From: Mogibacterium sp.
GTDB taxonomy: Bacteria; Bacillota; Clostridia; Peptostreptococcales; Anaerovoracaceae
Assembly: GCA_016775335.1 (NCBI GenBank)
Contig: JAEUGJ010000012.1
Coordinates: 39,121-103,120, forward strand
Direction: 5' to 3'
DNA length: 64,000 nucleotides
Position 1 is the first letter of the stretch, and every line of letters starts with the position of its first letter. Positions 8,810 through 18,051 of the stretch are shown piece by piece. The notes beneath the pieces are model-generated. The model was not told the origin of the DNA, did no database searches, and worked only from the letters and a program-made list of their open reading frames with translations. The translations under genes were made by a program, and so were the position numbers.

Positions 8810-11800
8810 TTAATCATCATCGTCGTCGTCGTGATCGTCGTGAGAACTCTTTTTCGAGGATGCTGCTTTCTTCTTGGCAGCGGCGGCTTTTCGTTGAGCC
8901 GCTTCACGTGCTCGATCGGCGAAGTAGGTAGAGCGTCCGCTCTCCGTTCCCTTGGTGTAGTATTCACCGTTGACATGTGTTACGTCGCTCGGCTGGGACT
9001 TATAATGTCCCTTCTTCGCTTTCGGAATCTGGTTCATAATCTTTCCCCACAGAGCTGCCGCCGGTCCGGACATAGAGGTGAGCTGCATGTTCACGTCATT
9101 TCCAATCCATAGTGCTGCTGCGTAGGATGGAGTGAATCCATCGAACCAAATGTCGTACTCGCTAGAGGTCGTACCGGTTTTACCACCGGCCTGTACGCCG
9201 CTGATTCCGGCCGGGGAACCGATGCCCTGGCTGATAACGGATTTCAGCATGTCCGTCATGATAAAGGCAACGCCTTCATCCAACACCTTTGAGGATTTGG
9301 ACTTGCTGGTGAGCAGAACCTTTCCGTTGCGGTCGGTGACCTTGGTATATGCAATAGAGGATTGACGCACGCCGCCGTTCGGGAATGCCGCGTAGGCCTG
9401 AGCCATCTCAAGCGGAATAACACCGTTGGTGAGACCACCCAGTGCCAAAGCAGCTGGGTTCAAGTCGTTGGTACCGCCTTCCCGATCCAGAGTGGTGATT
9501 CCGAATTTCTCCACAAGGTCCGCAATGTATTCCGCACCAACCTGGAGTTCCAGTTTAACGGCGCAGACGTTGATGGAGTTCTGCAATGCCTTTCTCATCG
9601 TAACCGCACCGCTGAAGGAGTTGCTGGCGTTCTGCGGCCAGGTCTGTCCGTTAAAGGTCATTCGTTCATCCACAATAACGGAGGAAGCGGTCAAGTAATC
9701 ACCGTAGTACTTGGTACCCTGTCGGTCATGACCGGTATCCTTGAACGGGAATTTCTTTCCTTCGGAGGCCAGGTCGTAACTCTTCTGGAGAGCACCGGCG
9801 TATACGGAAATCGGCTTGATGGAAGATCCGGACTGACGCGGGTTCAGCGCTCTGTTGTAGAGCTGACGTCCCTGCTGCTTTCGTCCGCCTACCATCGCCT
9901 TAATCTTACCGGTTCCGACTTCTACGATAACCATGGAAGCCTGCGGTTCAATGGTCTTTTCCGGAAGGGTATAGGCATTCTCGGTAATGGTTGCCGTATT
10001 CTTGCCCAACTTAATCCAATCCGGATATTTCTTGAAGAATTTAGCGGAGATGACCAGATTATCGTTGTCATCCATGCTCTTGTATTTCTCCGGAATATTG
10101 ATGTATCCGCCGTTGTACATGTAGAGCTTGCCGCCGTCGTTTACATAGGTTGGTTTAAACTCCAAACTGTATCCGGCGCTGGTGTTGTAGATATTCAGAC
10201 GGTATCCGGATTTGATGGTCAGAGAACCATCCTCGTTAACCTTGCATTCCTGGCTTTTCAGCTTAAATTCGTTCTTGCTGTTAAAGAAGTTGTGGTAAGA
10301 GTACAACATAATTCCGCCGCCGGAATTGATGATGTTTCCGTTTCCATCGGTGCTGTATCCGGCGATGGACGGGAAGTTGGAATCCTTATCGAATTCTTTT
10401 ACGATCATTGCCTGTGCATGGGAGTCCACCGTGGAGTAGATGTTCAATCCGCCGGTGTATACCAGATCTGTTGCCTTGTCTTCGGAATAATCGTATTTTT
10501 CCATCAGATCCTGAATGACCTCATCTAGCAGGTATTCATGGAAGTAGGAATACTTGCTGGCCTTATTGGAGAGCTGTGCATTCAGGAACTTTGTCAGCTT
10601 CTGTCCTTTGGCTTTGTTGTACTGATCTTCGGTGATATAACCTTGATCCTTCATCAGCGCCAGACAGGTTTCACGGCGGTCCTTGGACTCGTCGTTTGCT
10701 ACGTATTTGTTCGGACGCTTCTTGATGATAGTATCGTTGTCATCCGGTGTTTCTCCGGTGCCCAACATCTGAACCAGTGCGTAGCTGTCCGGAGCCTGCG
10801 GAAGAGCGGCCAGGGAAGCACACTGCACCAGGGATAAGTCTTTCGGCTTTTTTCCAAAATAAGATTCGGATGCCGCTTCGACACCGTAGTTACCGAAGCC
10901 CAGGTAGATGGTGTTCAGGTAGGCTTCGACGATTTCTTTCTTCGAGAGCTTTCTTTCGATTACGGCAGCGTAGTACATTTCCAGCACTTTACGCTTGATG
11001 CTTCGGGTGCTCATGGTTTCCGGCAGGTAGACGTTACGCGCCAGCTGCTGGGTGATGGTACTGGTACCGCTGATCTTTCCGGATCCGGTGAGGGATTGGA
11101 ACACCGCACCGATCATACGGGTCCAGTTGAAGCCGTGATGCTTCCAGAAGGTCTTGTCTTCCAGTGCAACAAAGGCGTTTATCAGGTTTTCCGGCATGTC
11201 TTCGTATTTGCAGATTTTTCGGTCCTGTGTGTAGTACGCCGAATCCACCGCTCTGCCTTCGTCGTTGTAGATGACAGAACTCTGCTGAATGTTATCGTAG
11301 ATGTTCACCGGATCAATCTTCGGAGCCTTCGTAATGATTACGAAGGAGTAACAGATGAAGATTGCGACACAGAGAACACCGGCGAGAACAATGTCTCGGA
11401 AAAGATGGAAAAAGCTGAATTTCTTCGGCTTATTTTTGATGTGTTTTCCTTCCTTCACTATCGTTTCTCCTTGCGAGGAATCGTAATTCGGATTCTCCAC
11501 GAAAAGAGAGAGGAAACGACCAATGCGTTTGCCTTTCTTCTGGCGAGCCGCTTTCTTTTCCTGGCGAGTTAATTTCGGTTCCTTTATCTCTTTGACATCT
11601 GCCGCATCGTCTTCCAGAAGTACATCGGAAACGGCAGAGATTTCCTTGCTGCGAATTAAATCCGCAGAAGAGATTTCCTCCGATTCCGTTTCTGCCTCTT
11701 TTTCAGACGCAGCATCGGAAAGGGAAGGGGTTTCATCCGCCTGTTCCGCTTCGGTATCGTCAATGATTTCCAGCGGTGTCACATCTTCCGATTCCTCGTC

Positions 11801-12343
11801 TTCTGATTCTTCAGAGTCATCTGCGTCTGTGACGGAGTCCGGAACTTCCGATTCGTCATCGGCTTCCGGGGCTTCGGAAACTTCCGGTTCCTCCGGCTTT
11901 TCTTCCTCCGCCTCTTCATCTTCGGTATCTTCATCTGTCGTATCTTCCGATGCATCTTCGCTGTCGGATGATACCAATGAATTGGCATAGGCAGCGCCGG
12001 CTGCCGCATCGGAACTTTCCAAATCGGCATCCGAGGCGATGTCATCGTTTAAATCTTCCAGATTCAAATCCGTTTCGTCGGAACTGTGTGAATCGATGCT
12101 TTCGAAATCGAAATTGCTTGCTTCCGAAGGCGGAGCATCCTCTTCGGATTCCTCATCTAAAATCTCCGGTTCCAATTCCGTTTCTGAAGGAGTCGATTCT
12201 GTATTCAAGGATTCTTCCGGATCGTCAATCAAGAAGGATGAGATATCCGTATCATCCTGAACGTCTTCATCGGCGCCGAACTGAGAAAGATATTCTTGTA
12301 CCTCCAAATCTTTGTCAGTTCGCTGATCGTTGTCTTTTTGCAT
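8810..12343 (-). CDS. class A penicillin-binding protein (PBP1A-like) with acidic N-terminal extension
   Basis: Bifunctional peptidoglycan glycosyltransferase/transpeptidase, membrane-anchored. The ATG at 12343 is preceded by GGGAGG; an upstream ATG at 12358 overlaps that site and is rejected. Residues 1 to about 255 are cytoplasmic and overwhelmingly Asp/Glu/Ser; a basic stretch (KKAARQKKGKRIGR) follows, then one membrane helix near 317-338. The GT51 domain shows EDKTFWKHHG, TITQQLARN and ERKLSKKEIVEAYLN. The transpeptidase domain shows SSIKP (SxxK), NSINV (SxN) and KTGTTS (KTG). The C-terminus ends in a Lys/Ala/Ser tract and DDHDDDDDD. At 1177 aa it is several hundred residues longer than the usual PBP1A because of the acidic region. 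Confidence 0.95.
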   Translation of the reverse strand: MQKDNDQRTDKDLEVQEYLSQFGADEDVQDDTDISSFLIDDPEESLNTESTPSETELEPEILDEESEEDAPPSEASNFDFESIDSHSSDETDLNLEDLNDDIASDADLESSDAAAGAAYANSLVSSDSEDASEDTTDEDTEDEEAEEEKPEEPEVSEAPEADDESEVPDSVTDADDSEESEDEESEDVTPLEIIDDTEAEQADETPSLSDAASEKEAETESEEISSADLIRSKEISAVSDVLLEDDAADVKEIKEPKLTRQEKKAARQKKGKRIGRFLSLFVENPNYDSSQGETIVKEGKHIKNKPKKFSFFHLFRDIVLAGVLCVAIFICYSFVIITKAPKIDPVNIYDNIQQSSVIYNDEGRAVDSAYYTQDRKICKYEDMPENLINAFVALEDKTFWKHHGFNWTRMIGAVFQSLTGSGKISGTSTITQQLARNVYLPETMSTRSIKRKVLEMYYAAVIERKLSKKEIVEAYLNTIYLGFGNYGVEAASESYFGKKPKDLSLVQCASLAALPQAPDSYALVQMLGTGETPDDNDTIIKKRPNKYVANDESKDRRETCLALMKDQGYITEDQYNKAKGQKLTKFLNAQLSNKASKYSYFHEYLLDEVIQDLMEKYDYSEDKATDLVYTGGLNIYSTVDSHAQAMIVKEFDKDSNFPSIAGYSTDGNGNIINSGGGIMLYSYHNFFNSKNEFKLKSQECKVNEDGSLTIKSGYRLNIYNTSAGYSLEFKPTYVNDGGKLYMYNGGYINIPEKYKSMDDNDNLVISAKFFKKYPDWIKLGKNTATITENAYTLPEKTIEPQASMVIVEVGTGKIKAMVGGRKQQGRQLYNRALNPRQSGSSIKPISVYAGALQKSYDLASEGKKFPFKDTGHDRQGTKYYGDYLTASSVIVDERMTFNGQTWPQNASNSFSGAVTMRKALQNSINVCAVKLELQVGAEYIADLVEKFGITTLDREGGTNDLNPAALALGGLTNGVIPLEMAQAYAAFPNGGVRQSSIAYTKVTDRNGKVLLTSKSKSSKVLDEGVAFIMTDMLKSVISQGIGSPAGISGVQAGGKTGTTSSEYDIWFDGFTPSYAAALWIGNDVNMQLTSMSGPAAALWGKIMNQIPKAKKGHYKSQPSDVTHVNGEYYTKGTESGRSTYFADRAREAAQRKAAAAKKKAASSKKSSHDDHDDDDDD

Positions 12344-12369
12344 GTTATATCCTCCCATAAAGATATTCC

Positions 12370-12398
12370 ATTATAGCATAATATAGATACATCTTGTA
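12370..12398 (-). promoter_or_regulatory. extended -10 promoter of the PBP gene
   Basis: On the minus strand TGC-TATAAT (TATAAT at 12375-12370) lies 27 nt before the PBP start codon. The -35 (TACAAG) is weak, as is common with extended -10 promoters. Confidence 0.5.
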
Positions 12399-12445
12399 GC
12401 CTTTTTGAATTTAAAAACAAGATGATCGATGTGATTGGATGTTCC

Positions 12446-13924
12446 TTAGAATCCAAAAATGTTTCGATCCATTATCGGGCTGTTCAGAATTCCATTGGCA
12501 ATTTTAACGGCGGTCTTGTCCGTAATCTGCAGATGGACTCCATCCGTGTTCCGATTTTTAGCGGAAAGGAACGTCAGTATGGTGAAGCCGCAGTCCGGTT
12601 TTTCCGGAATCATTGCGTCCACGGTAGAAACGTCATTGGCTTTGTTATACGCATCCTGAATCAATTGGAATAGTTCGTTTTTCGTATTCCCATAAGGCGA
12701 ATCGGTGATCTTTGTACCGATTTTCACGTCGGACAACTCGGCGGCATTGCGGTTTTCTTTTACAATCTGTTTAAGATATTTATCGTTCATGCCCATTGTA
12801 TTGATTCGAAGATTCAGCGAAGAGTCGTCCGCGCTGAGATTCTGAATGCTGTTGATGCCGTAGATGTCCTTTTCCTTATATCCTTCCGGCACGTTGTCCT
12901 TGTCGAAACGATAGGTGCCGTTCTTGAAGGTGTAGAGGAAGGTAATCAGGCGATTCACCGCTTTCTTGGAATAGGCTGTACTCGGCAGCTGCTCCGTGAG
13001 CTCTTTGTATTCATAGTAGGAATCCGGAAAATCCTTCTTGTTGTCGTCCTCGAAATCCTCAATTCGGTCGTCTAAATAAGTGGTCACGGATTCCATCGAA
13101 TAGGAGTCAATCAGAATCGTGGCCTGAATTCCGGTAGGGGACATATTGCCGTTGCTTTCCACCTTCAAGTCCGCCAACTGGAAGGAAACGGATTTGCTCT
13201 TCAGGTGCGTGAGTACGTTTGCCAGAAGGGAAATCGGATTCGGCTGCCCGGCGGTTGTCTGAGAAGGAACTCCGGTCGGAATGCCGCCGATTCGGATTCG
13301 GAGTGCGGAGTCGCACCGGCGAGAAACCTTTTTATAAGGAATCGACACATTCTGAAGTGAATTTCCGAAGGAGCTTCGAGAAATGCCGGAAGATTCCCCT
13401 TGGGTCAGCAAGATGATTCGAGACTTCTTCGGAATATATTTTTTCGAGATATTCCGTGCGCCGGTGTGGTGGTTATTGTCATTATAAAAGAAGACAACGT
13501 TCACGTCGCCGTGGTTGAGTCCGTGCTTTGCGAAGTATTCCGCAACCGCGTAGGCGGAGATGTCCTGCTGAAAAGTTTTGCTGTTGTATTCCATTGCCAG
13601 AACGGTGGTTGGAGAGTGTTTGTCTGCATTGGAACTCGTCTTGCGGATAATTACATTCTTGTTGCCGTCGATGGTAAACTTTACATTGTTCACATCGCAC
13701 CAGTCGGTGAGCAGGTGGGTGATGCGGTCGGTGCTGTCAACATCTTCCGTATGGCTCTCGATGGAGTCTCTCATATTGCTCAGGTCTCTTTTATCCACGA
13801 GATCGTACATTCGATTCAGGCGAGCGATGCTATAGCTGAAGATACCAACCACCACCGCGGCGAGCACTGCGATGCACAAAATGATTTTTTTCTTTTTTGT
13901 CATTGAATTATACCGTCTTTCCAT
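12446..13924 (-). CDS. membrane-anchored PepD-like (M20 peptidase fold) protein without metal ligands
   Basis: Not a standard annotated enzyme. One N-terminal membrane helix (IILCIAVLAAVVVGIF) is followed by an extracytoplasmic domain of about 460 aa. Its layout follows the aminoacyl-histidine dipeptidase PepD: residues near 110 read VLAMEYNSK where PepD has LQGHMDMV; later YNDNNHHTGA stands for FTVDEETGMTGA; GIPTGVPSQ stands for GLKGGHSG; PEKPDCGF stands for HAGLECG. The metal-binding His, Asp and Glu are thus all replaced, so it is probably a non-catalytic relative, perhaps a binding or scaffold protein. The start is uncertain: ATG at 13924 or at 13903 (MTKKKK), neither with a good ribosome binding site. 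It lies upstream of the PBP gene on the same strand. Confidence 0.6.
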   Translation of the reverse strand: MERRYNSMTKKKKIILCIAVLAAVVVGIFSYSIARLNRMYDLVDKRDLSNMRDSIESHTEDVDSTDRITHLLTDWCDVNNVKFTIDGNKNVIIRKTSSNADKHSPTTVLAMEYNSKTFQQDISAYAVAEYFAKHGLNHGDVNVVFFYNDNNHHTGARNISKKYIPKKSRIILLTQGESSGISRSSFGNSLQNVSIPYKKVSRRCDSALRIRIGGIPTGVPSQTTAGQPNPISLLANVLTHLKSKSVSFQLADLKVESNGNMSPTGIQATILIDSYSMESVTTYLDDRIEDFEDDNKKDFPDSYYEYKELTEQLPSTAYSKKAVNRLITFLYTFKNGTYRFDKDNVPEGYKEKDIYGINSIQNLSADDSSLNLRINTMGMNDKYLKQIVKENRNAAELSDVKIGTKITDSPYGNTKNELFQLIQDAYNKANDVSTVDAMIPEKPDCGFTILTFLSAKNRNTDGVHLQITDKTAVKIANGILNSPIMDRNIFGF

Positions 13925-13992
13925 ATATAATTAATCGAATTCATTATAACCCGATTCAGCAGATTTTAAAAGTGAAAAAAATAAAAAAACTG

Positions 13993-14022
13993 TTGCAAAG
14001 GATTGTGCAAGTGTGCTATAAT
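13993..14022 (+). promoter_or_regulatory. sigma-A promoter of rpmB
   Basis: TTGCAA, 18-nt spacer, TATAAT; 53 nt before the rpmB start codon. Confidence 0.75.
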
Positions 14023-14075
14023 ACTACTTGCGTCAAATGAGATGTAAATTTTTGAGAACAAAGGAGGTGCGGCAA

Positions 14076-14267
14076 ATGTCCAGGAAATGTGAAGTTTGCG
14101 GTAAGGGACAGACTTCGGGAAACGCTGTTTCTCATTCGAATAGACACTCCAGAAGAAAATGGAATGCGAATATTCAGACAGTAAGAGTCAGTGAGAACGG
14201 TTCGGTCAGAAAGGCGAATGTTTGCACAAGTTGTCTGAGATCTGGCAAGGTTAACCGTGCCATCTAG
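14076..14267 (+). CDS. rpmB: 50S ribosomal protein L28
   Basis: 63-aa component of the large ribosomal subunit. MSRKCEVCGKGQTSGNAVSH and the C-terminal CTSCLRSGKV are typical of L28, with two CxxC pairs of the zinc-binding form. Start at 14076 is set by AAAGGAGGTG 5 to 14 nt upstream; an in-frame ATG at 14028 is too early. Own promoter and own terminator, so it is a single-gene unit at the head of the gls24-recG-rsmD-coaD block. Confidence 0.97.
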   Translation: MSRKCEVCGKGQTSGNAVSHSNRHSRRKWNANIQTVRVSENGSVRKANVCTSCLRSGKVNRAI

Positions 14268-14283
14268 TCCATACAGGCTGTGT

Positions 14284-14320
14284 AAAAGTCTTAAACGGAT
14301 TTCCGTTTAAGACTTTTTTT
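14284..14320 (+). terminator. rho-independent terminator of rpmB
   Basis: 16-bp stem AAAAGTCTTAAACGGA / TCCGTTTAAGACTTTT with a 2-nt nominal loop, followed by a T-run. Confidence 0.9.
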
Positions 14321-14394
14321 ATATGCAAATATTGTATGCAGAAGAATTGCGCTGTGATACAATTTATTTAGTGCGAAGTGAAGGAGGTTTCAAT

Positions 14395-14814
14395 ATGGCA
14401 ACGATGTCAAAGAATGAATACGGTGTCATTTCCGTCGCGGGAAGTGCGATTACCCGGATGATTGTGGACAACCTTCTTTCTTTTGAAGATACCTTGCTGC
14501 CGTGTAATCGGAAAGGCAAGCTTCTTCGGAAGAGTATTTTTACCGGAAACCACGAGCTGGGTAATTCCGTCGAAATCCGAGAGAAGTCGGAAGGAATTCA
14601 CGTGGATATTTTTGCGGTGGCGGCCGTCCATGGAACGTTGGTGGGCGCGTCCCAGCAATTGTTTGATATGGTGGAAGAAGATTTCGGCGTGCTGTGCCTG
14701 GAGAAACCGGCGGAAATTCGATTGAATATCATGGGCTTTCTGCCGGAGGGCGGGAAGCAGCCGGTGGGAAGAAAGTATACCTTGAGAAGAAGAAATGTAC
14801 GGGAAAAAGAGTGA
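14395..14814 (+). CDS. Asp23/Gls24 family envelope stress-like protein
   Basis: 139-aa Asp23/Gls24-family protein, usually a membrane-proximal envelope-stress protein of Firmicutes. AAGGAGG decides for the ATG at 14395. The pattern EYGVISVAGSAITRMIVDN, then IHVDIFAVAAVHGTLVGAS and RLNIMGF, is that of the family. In many Firmicutes the gene between this family and recG is the fatty-acid kinase fakA; here it is absent and the stop codon lies immediately before the recG start. A basic C-terminal tail (GRKYTLRRRNVREKE) is present. Confidence 0.7.
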   Translation: MATMSKNEYGVISVAGSAITRMIVDNLLSFEDTLLPCNRKGKLLRKSIFTGNHELGNSVEIREKSEGIHVDIFAVAAVHGTLVGASQQLFDMVEEDFGVLCLEKPAEIRLNIMGFLPEGGKQPVGRKYTLRRRNVREKE

Positions 14815-14818
14815 CGGG

Positions 14819-16855
14819 ATGCTGAAATTATCGGATGACGTTGCCGCGGTTCGGGGCATCGGGAAGAAGAAAAAAGAGCTTCTGGGAAAGCTGGAAATCG
14901 CCACGGTGCGGGATTTGATGGACCATTTTCCGGTTCGGTATCGGGATTGGCGGTGGAACTGGTTTTCCAATGATTTGGAAGACGGCGGTGAGTATCGCGT
15001 TGCCGGAAAGCTGGAGCGAAAGCGGTTCAGTGCATACGGTGGTCGAAACGGAAACACGCCGATGTTGGAATGCATCTTTCGAGACGGATACGGACAGTTC
15101 AAAGTGTGGTTTTATAACATGCCTTTTTTGGATAAGAATCTTCGGCTGAATAAAGGCTACGTGATCTTTGGCAAATGCCGGAGACGAGGCTGGGACGATT
15201 TGCCGATTTTTGATAATCCGGAAATCTATCCGGAAGGCAGTGCGAAGGAACGGGAGCGAAAGGGGTACCTTCCGGTGTACAGGTGTACGGCGGGCGTTAC
15301 CACCAATGATTTCAATCGGTGGATTAAGTATGCGCTGAAAGCGTTGGAATACGACGCGGAGTGGATTCCGGAGGACGTGATTCGAAAACGAAAACTCTGC
15401 ACTGAAAAATATAAATACGAACACCTGCATTTTCCGGAATCGCTGCAGACATATCGGATTGCCCGGTCGCGTTATGTATATGAAAATTTGTTTTTATACC
15501 AACTGGTCACGCAGTGGAATCGAGCCCAGCTTTATCATGAGGCGGGAGATTCCTCGGTGGCGGAAATCAGTCTGACGCCGTTTCTGGAGAAGCTGCCATT
15601 CGAACTGACGGAGGGACAGAAAAGTGCGGTGCGGGATATTCAGCAGGATTTGAGCTCTTCGAGACCTATGAATCGACTGGTTCAAGGGGATGTGGGCTGC
15701 GGCAAGACGGCGGTGGCGGAGACGGCATTGTACCGGGTGGCGGCGGCCGGCGGACAATGTGCGTTCATGGCGCCCACGGAGATTCTGGCGCGGCAGCATC
15801 ATGAGAAGCTGTCGAAGAATTTTGAACCTCTGGGAATTCGCTGCGTTCTGCTCATCAGCGCCATGAGTGCGCCGGAGAAAAATAAGGTGCTTCAGGAAAT
15901 TCGGGAAGGCACGGCCGATGTGGTGGTGGGAACTCACGCCATCATCCAAGAAGGGGTGACCTTTCAGAACCTGGAACTGGTGATTACCGACGAGCAGCAT
16001 CGGTTTGGTGTGAATCAGCGGCGTTTGCTGATGGAGAAATCCCGAATTCCAAACGTTCTGGTCATGTCCGCAACGCCGATCCCACGAACGCTGCAGGCCA
16101 CGGTGTACGGAGATATGGATTTTTCCATGATTCGGTCCAGACCGGCGGAGCGAAAGGGCATCATCACCCGGGTGGTGAATCACCGCCTGCGGTCGAAGGC
16201 CTATGCTCAGGTGAAAAAAGAAGTTCAAGACGGAAACCGGGCCTATATTGTGGCACCGGCTATCGATGAAGGGGAAGAAATGGTTTCCGTGACGGCGCTG
16301 TACCGAGAGGTAAAAAAGTGGTTTTCTCCGGCGGTGGTGGCCGTGCTTCACGGAAGGATGGACCCTTCGGAAAAAAAACGGGTCATGGCGGAGTTTGCCG
16401 AGGGAAAGATTCAGATTCTCGTATCCACGGTGGTAATTGAGGTAGGCATCGATGTGCCGGAGGCCACCGTGATGGTTATTGAGAATGCGGATCGGTTCGG
16501 ATTGGCGCAGCTGCATCAGCTTCGCGGAAGAGTGGGGCGGAGCAATCGGCAGTCTTATTGCTGGCTGGTGAACTACAGCGAGTCGGAAGGCGCGGCGGAT
16601 CGGCTTCAGATTATGCAGGAGACGGATGACGGCTTCCTGATCAGTGAGGAGGACTACCGCCTTCGCGGACCGGGAGATGTGCACGGAACCATGCAGCACG
16701 GAAGCATGAGCATGCTGGGAGAATTCTTGAAATACGAGCACATCCTTCAGTTCGCAAAGGAAGATGTGGAAGAGATGGATTTGCTTCATCTGGATGAAAA
16801 CGTGCGAAGCAAAATGAAGCAGTACCTTTGGGACAATTACGAAAATACGATATAA
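14819..16855 (+). CDS. recG: ATP-dependent DNA helicase RecG
   Basis: Replication-fork-reversal helicase that binds branched DNA. N-terminal wedge/OB region (VRGIGKKKKELLGKLEI, then an OB fold), then helicase superfamily II motifs: I (GDVGCGKT), Ia (APTEILARQH), II (DEQHRFG in place of DExH), III (MSATPIPRT), and the C-terminal helicase lobe ending with ADRFGLAQLHQLRGRVGRS. Start at 14819 fits family N-termini (MLKLSDDVAAVRGIG); an ATG at 14795 would overlap the previous gene by 20 nt and add eight residues. Neither has a strong ribosome binding site, which suggests translational coupling to the upstream gene. Confidence 0.96.
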   Translation: MLKLSDDVAAVRGIGKKKKELLGKLEIATVRDLMDHFPVRYRDWRWNWFSNDLEDGGEYRVAGKLERKRFSAYGGRNGNTPMLECIFRDGYGQFKVWFYNMPFLDKNLRLNKGYVIFGKCRRRGWDDLPIFDNPEIYPEGSAKERERKGYLPVYRCTAGVTTNDFNRWIKYALKALEYDAEWIPEDVIRKRKLCTEKYKYEHLHFPESLQTYRIARSRYVYENLFLYQLVTQWNRAQLYHEAGDSSVAEISLTPFLEKLPFELTEGQKSAVRDIQQDLSSSRPMNRLVQGDVGCGKTAVAETALYRVAAAGGQCAFMAPTEILARQHHEKLSKNFEPLGIRCVLLISAMSAPEKNKVLQEIREGTADVVVGTHAIIQEGVTFQNLELVITDEQHRFGVNQRRLLMEKSRIPNVLVMSATPIPRTLQATVYGDMDFSMIRSRPAERKGIITRVVNHRLRSKAYAQVKKEVQDGNRAYIVAPAIDEGEEMVSVTALYREVKKWFSPAVVAVLHGRMDPSEKKRVMAEFAEGKIQILVSTVVIEVGIDVPEATVMVIENADRFGLAQLHQLRGRVGRSNRQSYCWLVNYSESEGAADRLQIMQETDDGFLISEEDYRLRGPGDVHGTMQHGSMSMLGEFLKYEHILQFAKEDVEEMDLLHLDENVRSKMKQYLWDNYENTI

Positions 16856-16893
16856 ATTTTACATTATAAAATAGAAATGAGGAGCGTGAACCA

Positions 16894-17430
16894 ATGAGAA
16901 TCAATGCGGGAGATTATAAATTTCGAAAGATTGAGCTTCCGGCGGATATCCGGCCGACCACCGAGAAGGTTCGGGAAGCCATTTGCAGCATGGTGATGCC
17001 GTCAATTCCGGATGCCAACGTTCTGGATCTGTTTGCCGGATCCGGGGTGCTGGGGCTGGAACTGCTTTCCCGTGGGGCAAGTCATTGCCGGTTCAATGAC
17101 TGTTCCAGAAAGCATATTGCCATCGTTCAGGAAAACATCGACAACTGCAGGGCGAATGATAAGGCTGTCGTATCCACGATGGATTTCCGCAAGTGCCTGG
17201 ATTCCCTGCAGGAAAAAATGAATTTGATCATCCTGGATCCACCGTACCGGGCCGGCTATTACGAGGAGGCAATTGAGAAAATAATGGAGAACGACCTCCT
17301 TGCGGAGAATGGCTTAATTGTTGCAGAACATCTGTACGAAGAAACCCTTCCGGAAGAGATTGCCGGACTGAAAAAGATAAAAGAAAAGAAGTACGGAACC
17401 ATTGGAGTGGATATCTACACAAGAGCCTAA
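16894..17430 (+). CDS. rsmD: 16S rRNA (guanine(966)-N(2))-methyltransferase RsmD
   Basis: SAM-dependent methyltransferase acting on G966 of 16S rRNA during 30S assembly. The SAM-binding motif is VLDLFAGSGVLGLELLSRGA and the catalytic motif is DPPYRAGYY; the N-terminus RINAGDYKFRKIELP with RPTTEKVREA is characteristic. At 178 aa it is of normal length. GAGGAG precedes the ATG. It follows recG and precedes coaD, a widespread Firmicutes order. Confidence 0.95.
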   Translation: MRINAGDYKFRKIELPADIRPTTEKVREAICSMVMPSIPDANVLDLFAGSGVLGLELLSRGASHCRFNDCSRKHIAIVQENIDNCRANDKAVVSTMDFRKCLDSLQEKMNLIILDPPYRAGYYEEAIEKIMENDLLAENGLIVAEHLYEETLPEEIAGLKKIKEKKYGTIGVDIYTRA

Positions 17431-17435
17431 AATGG

Positions 17436-17464
17436 TTGCATAGCTTGTTGTATTTTGATAGAAT
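17436..17464 (+). promoter_or_regulatory. putative sigma-A promoter of coaD
   Basis: TTGCAT, 17-nt spacer, TAGAAT, 23 nt upstream of the coaD start codon and just after the rsmD stop. Confidence 0.55.
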
Positions 17465-17487
17465 TAACTGAAAAGGTAGGTGAAAAT

Positions 17488-17985
17488 ATGAAACGTACCG
17501 CATTGTATGCCGGTTCCTTCGATCCGATCACAAACGGTCATCTGGATATTGTGGAACGGGCTGCGCACATGTTCGATTCGATTACGGTGGGAGTTCTGGT
17601 GAACAACTCAAAGAAACCGATTCTGACACTGGAGGAGCGAATTCAAGTGGTGAGGGAGGCGACCGCCCATCTTGACAATGTGGAAGTGGAAAGTTTCGAC
17701 GGCCTTTTGGCGGATTATGTGAACCGGAAGCAGTTCAGTGCAGTGATTCGGGGACTTCGAGCAACAACGGATTTCGAATACGAGATTCAGATGGCGCAGA
17801 TGAACGATCGATTGTACACCGGAAATACGGAAACCATTTTTTTGATGACGAATCCGAAATATTCTTTTATCAGTTCGTCATTAATTAAAGAAGTGGCGTC
17901 TTTGGGAGGCGATGTATCCGGCCTTTTGCCGGAGTGTGCGCTGCAAGCGATTCAGCGAAAAATTGTAGAACAAACAGAATTGTAG
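17488..17985 (+). CDS. coaD: phosphopantetheine adenylyltransferase
   Basis: Fourth step of coenzyme A synthesis: ATP plus 4'-phosphopantetheine to dephospho-CoA. 165 aa from the ATG at 17488, preceded by AGGTAGGTG. Nucleotidyltransferase motif near the N-terminus (YAGSFDPITNGHLD, with the catalytic GH), RGLRATTDFEYE in the middle, and the C-terminal ISSSLIKEVA motif. It sits between rsmD and a coiled-coil protein gene. Confidence 0.97.
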   Translation: MKRTALYAGSFDPITNGHLDIVERAAHMFDSITVGVLVNNSKKPILTLEERIQVVREATAHLDNVEVESFDGLLADYVNRKQFSAVIRGLRATTDFEYEIQMAQMNDRLYTGNTETIFLMTNPKYSFISSSLIKEVASLGGDVSGLLPECALQAIQRKIVEQTEL

Positions 17986-18051
17986 AGCGAACAGAAGACG
18001 GACATAATTCGAATTTACATATATAAATGTATAAATGGGAGGATTAATGCT

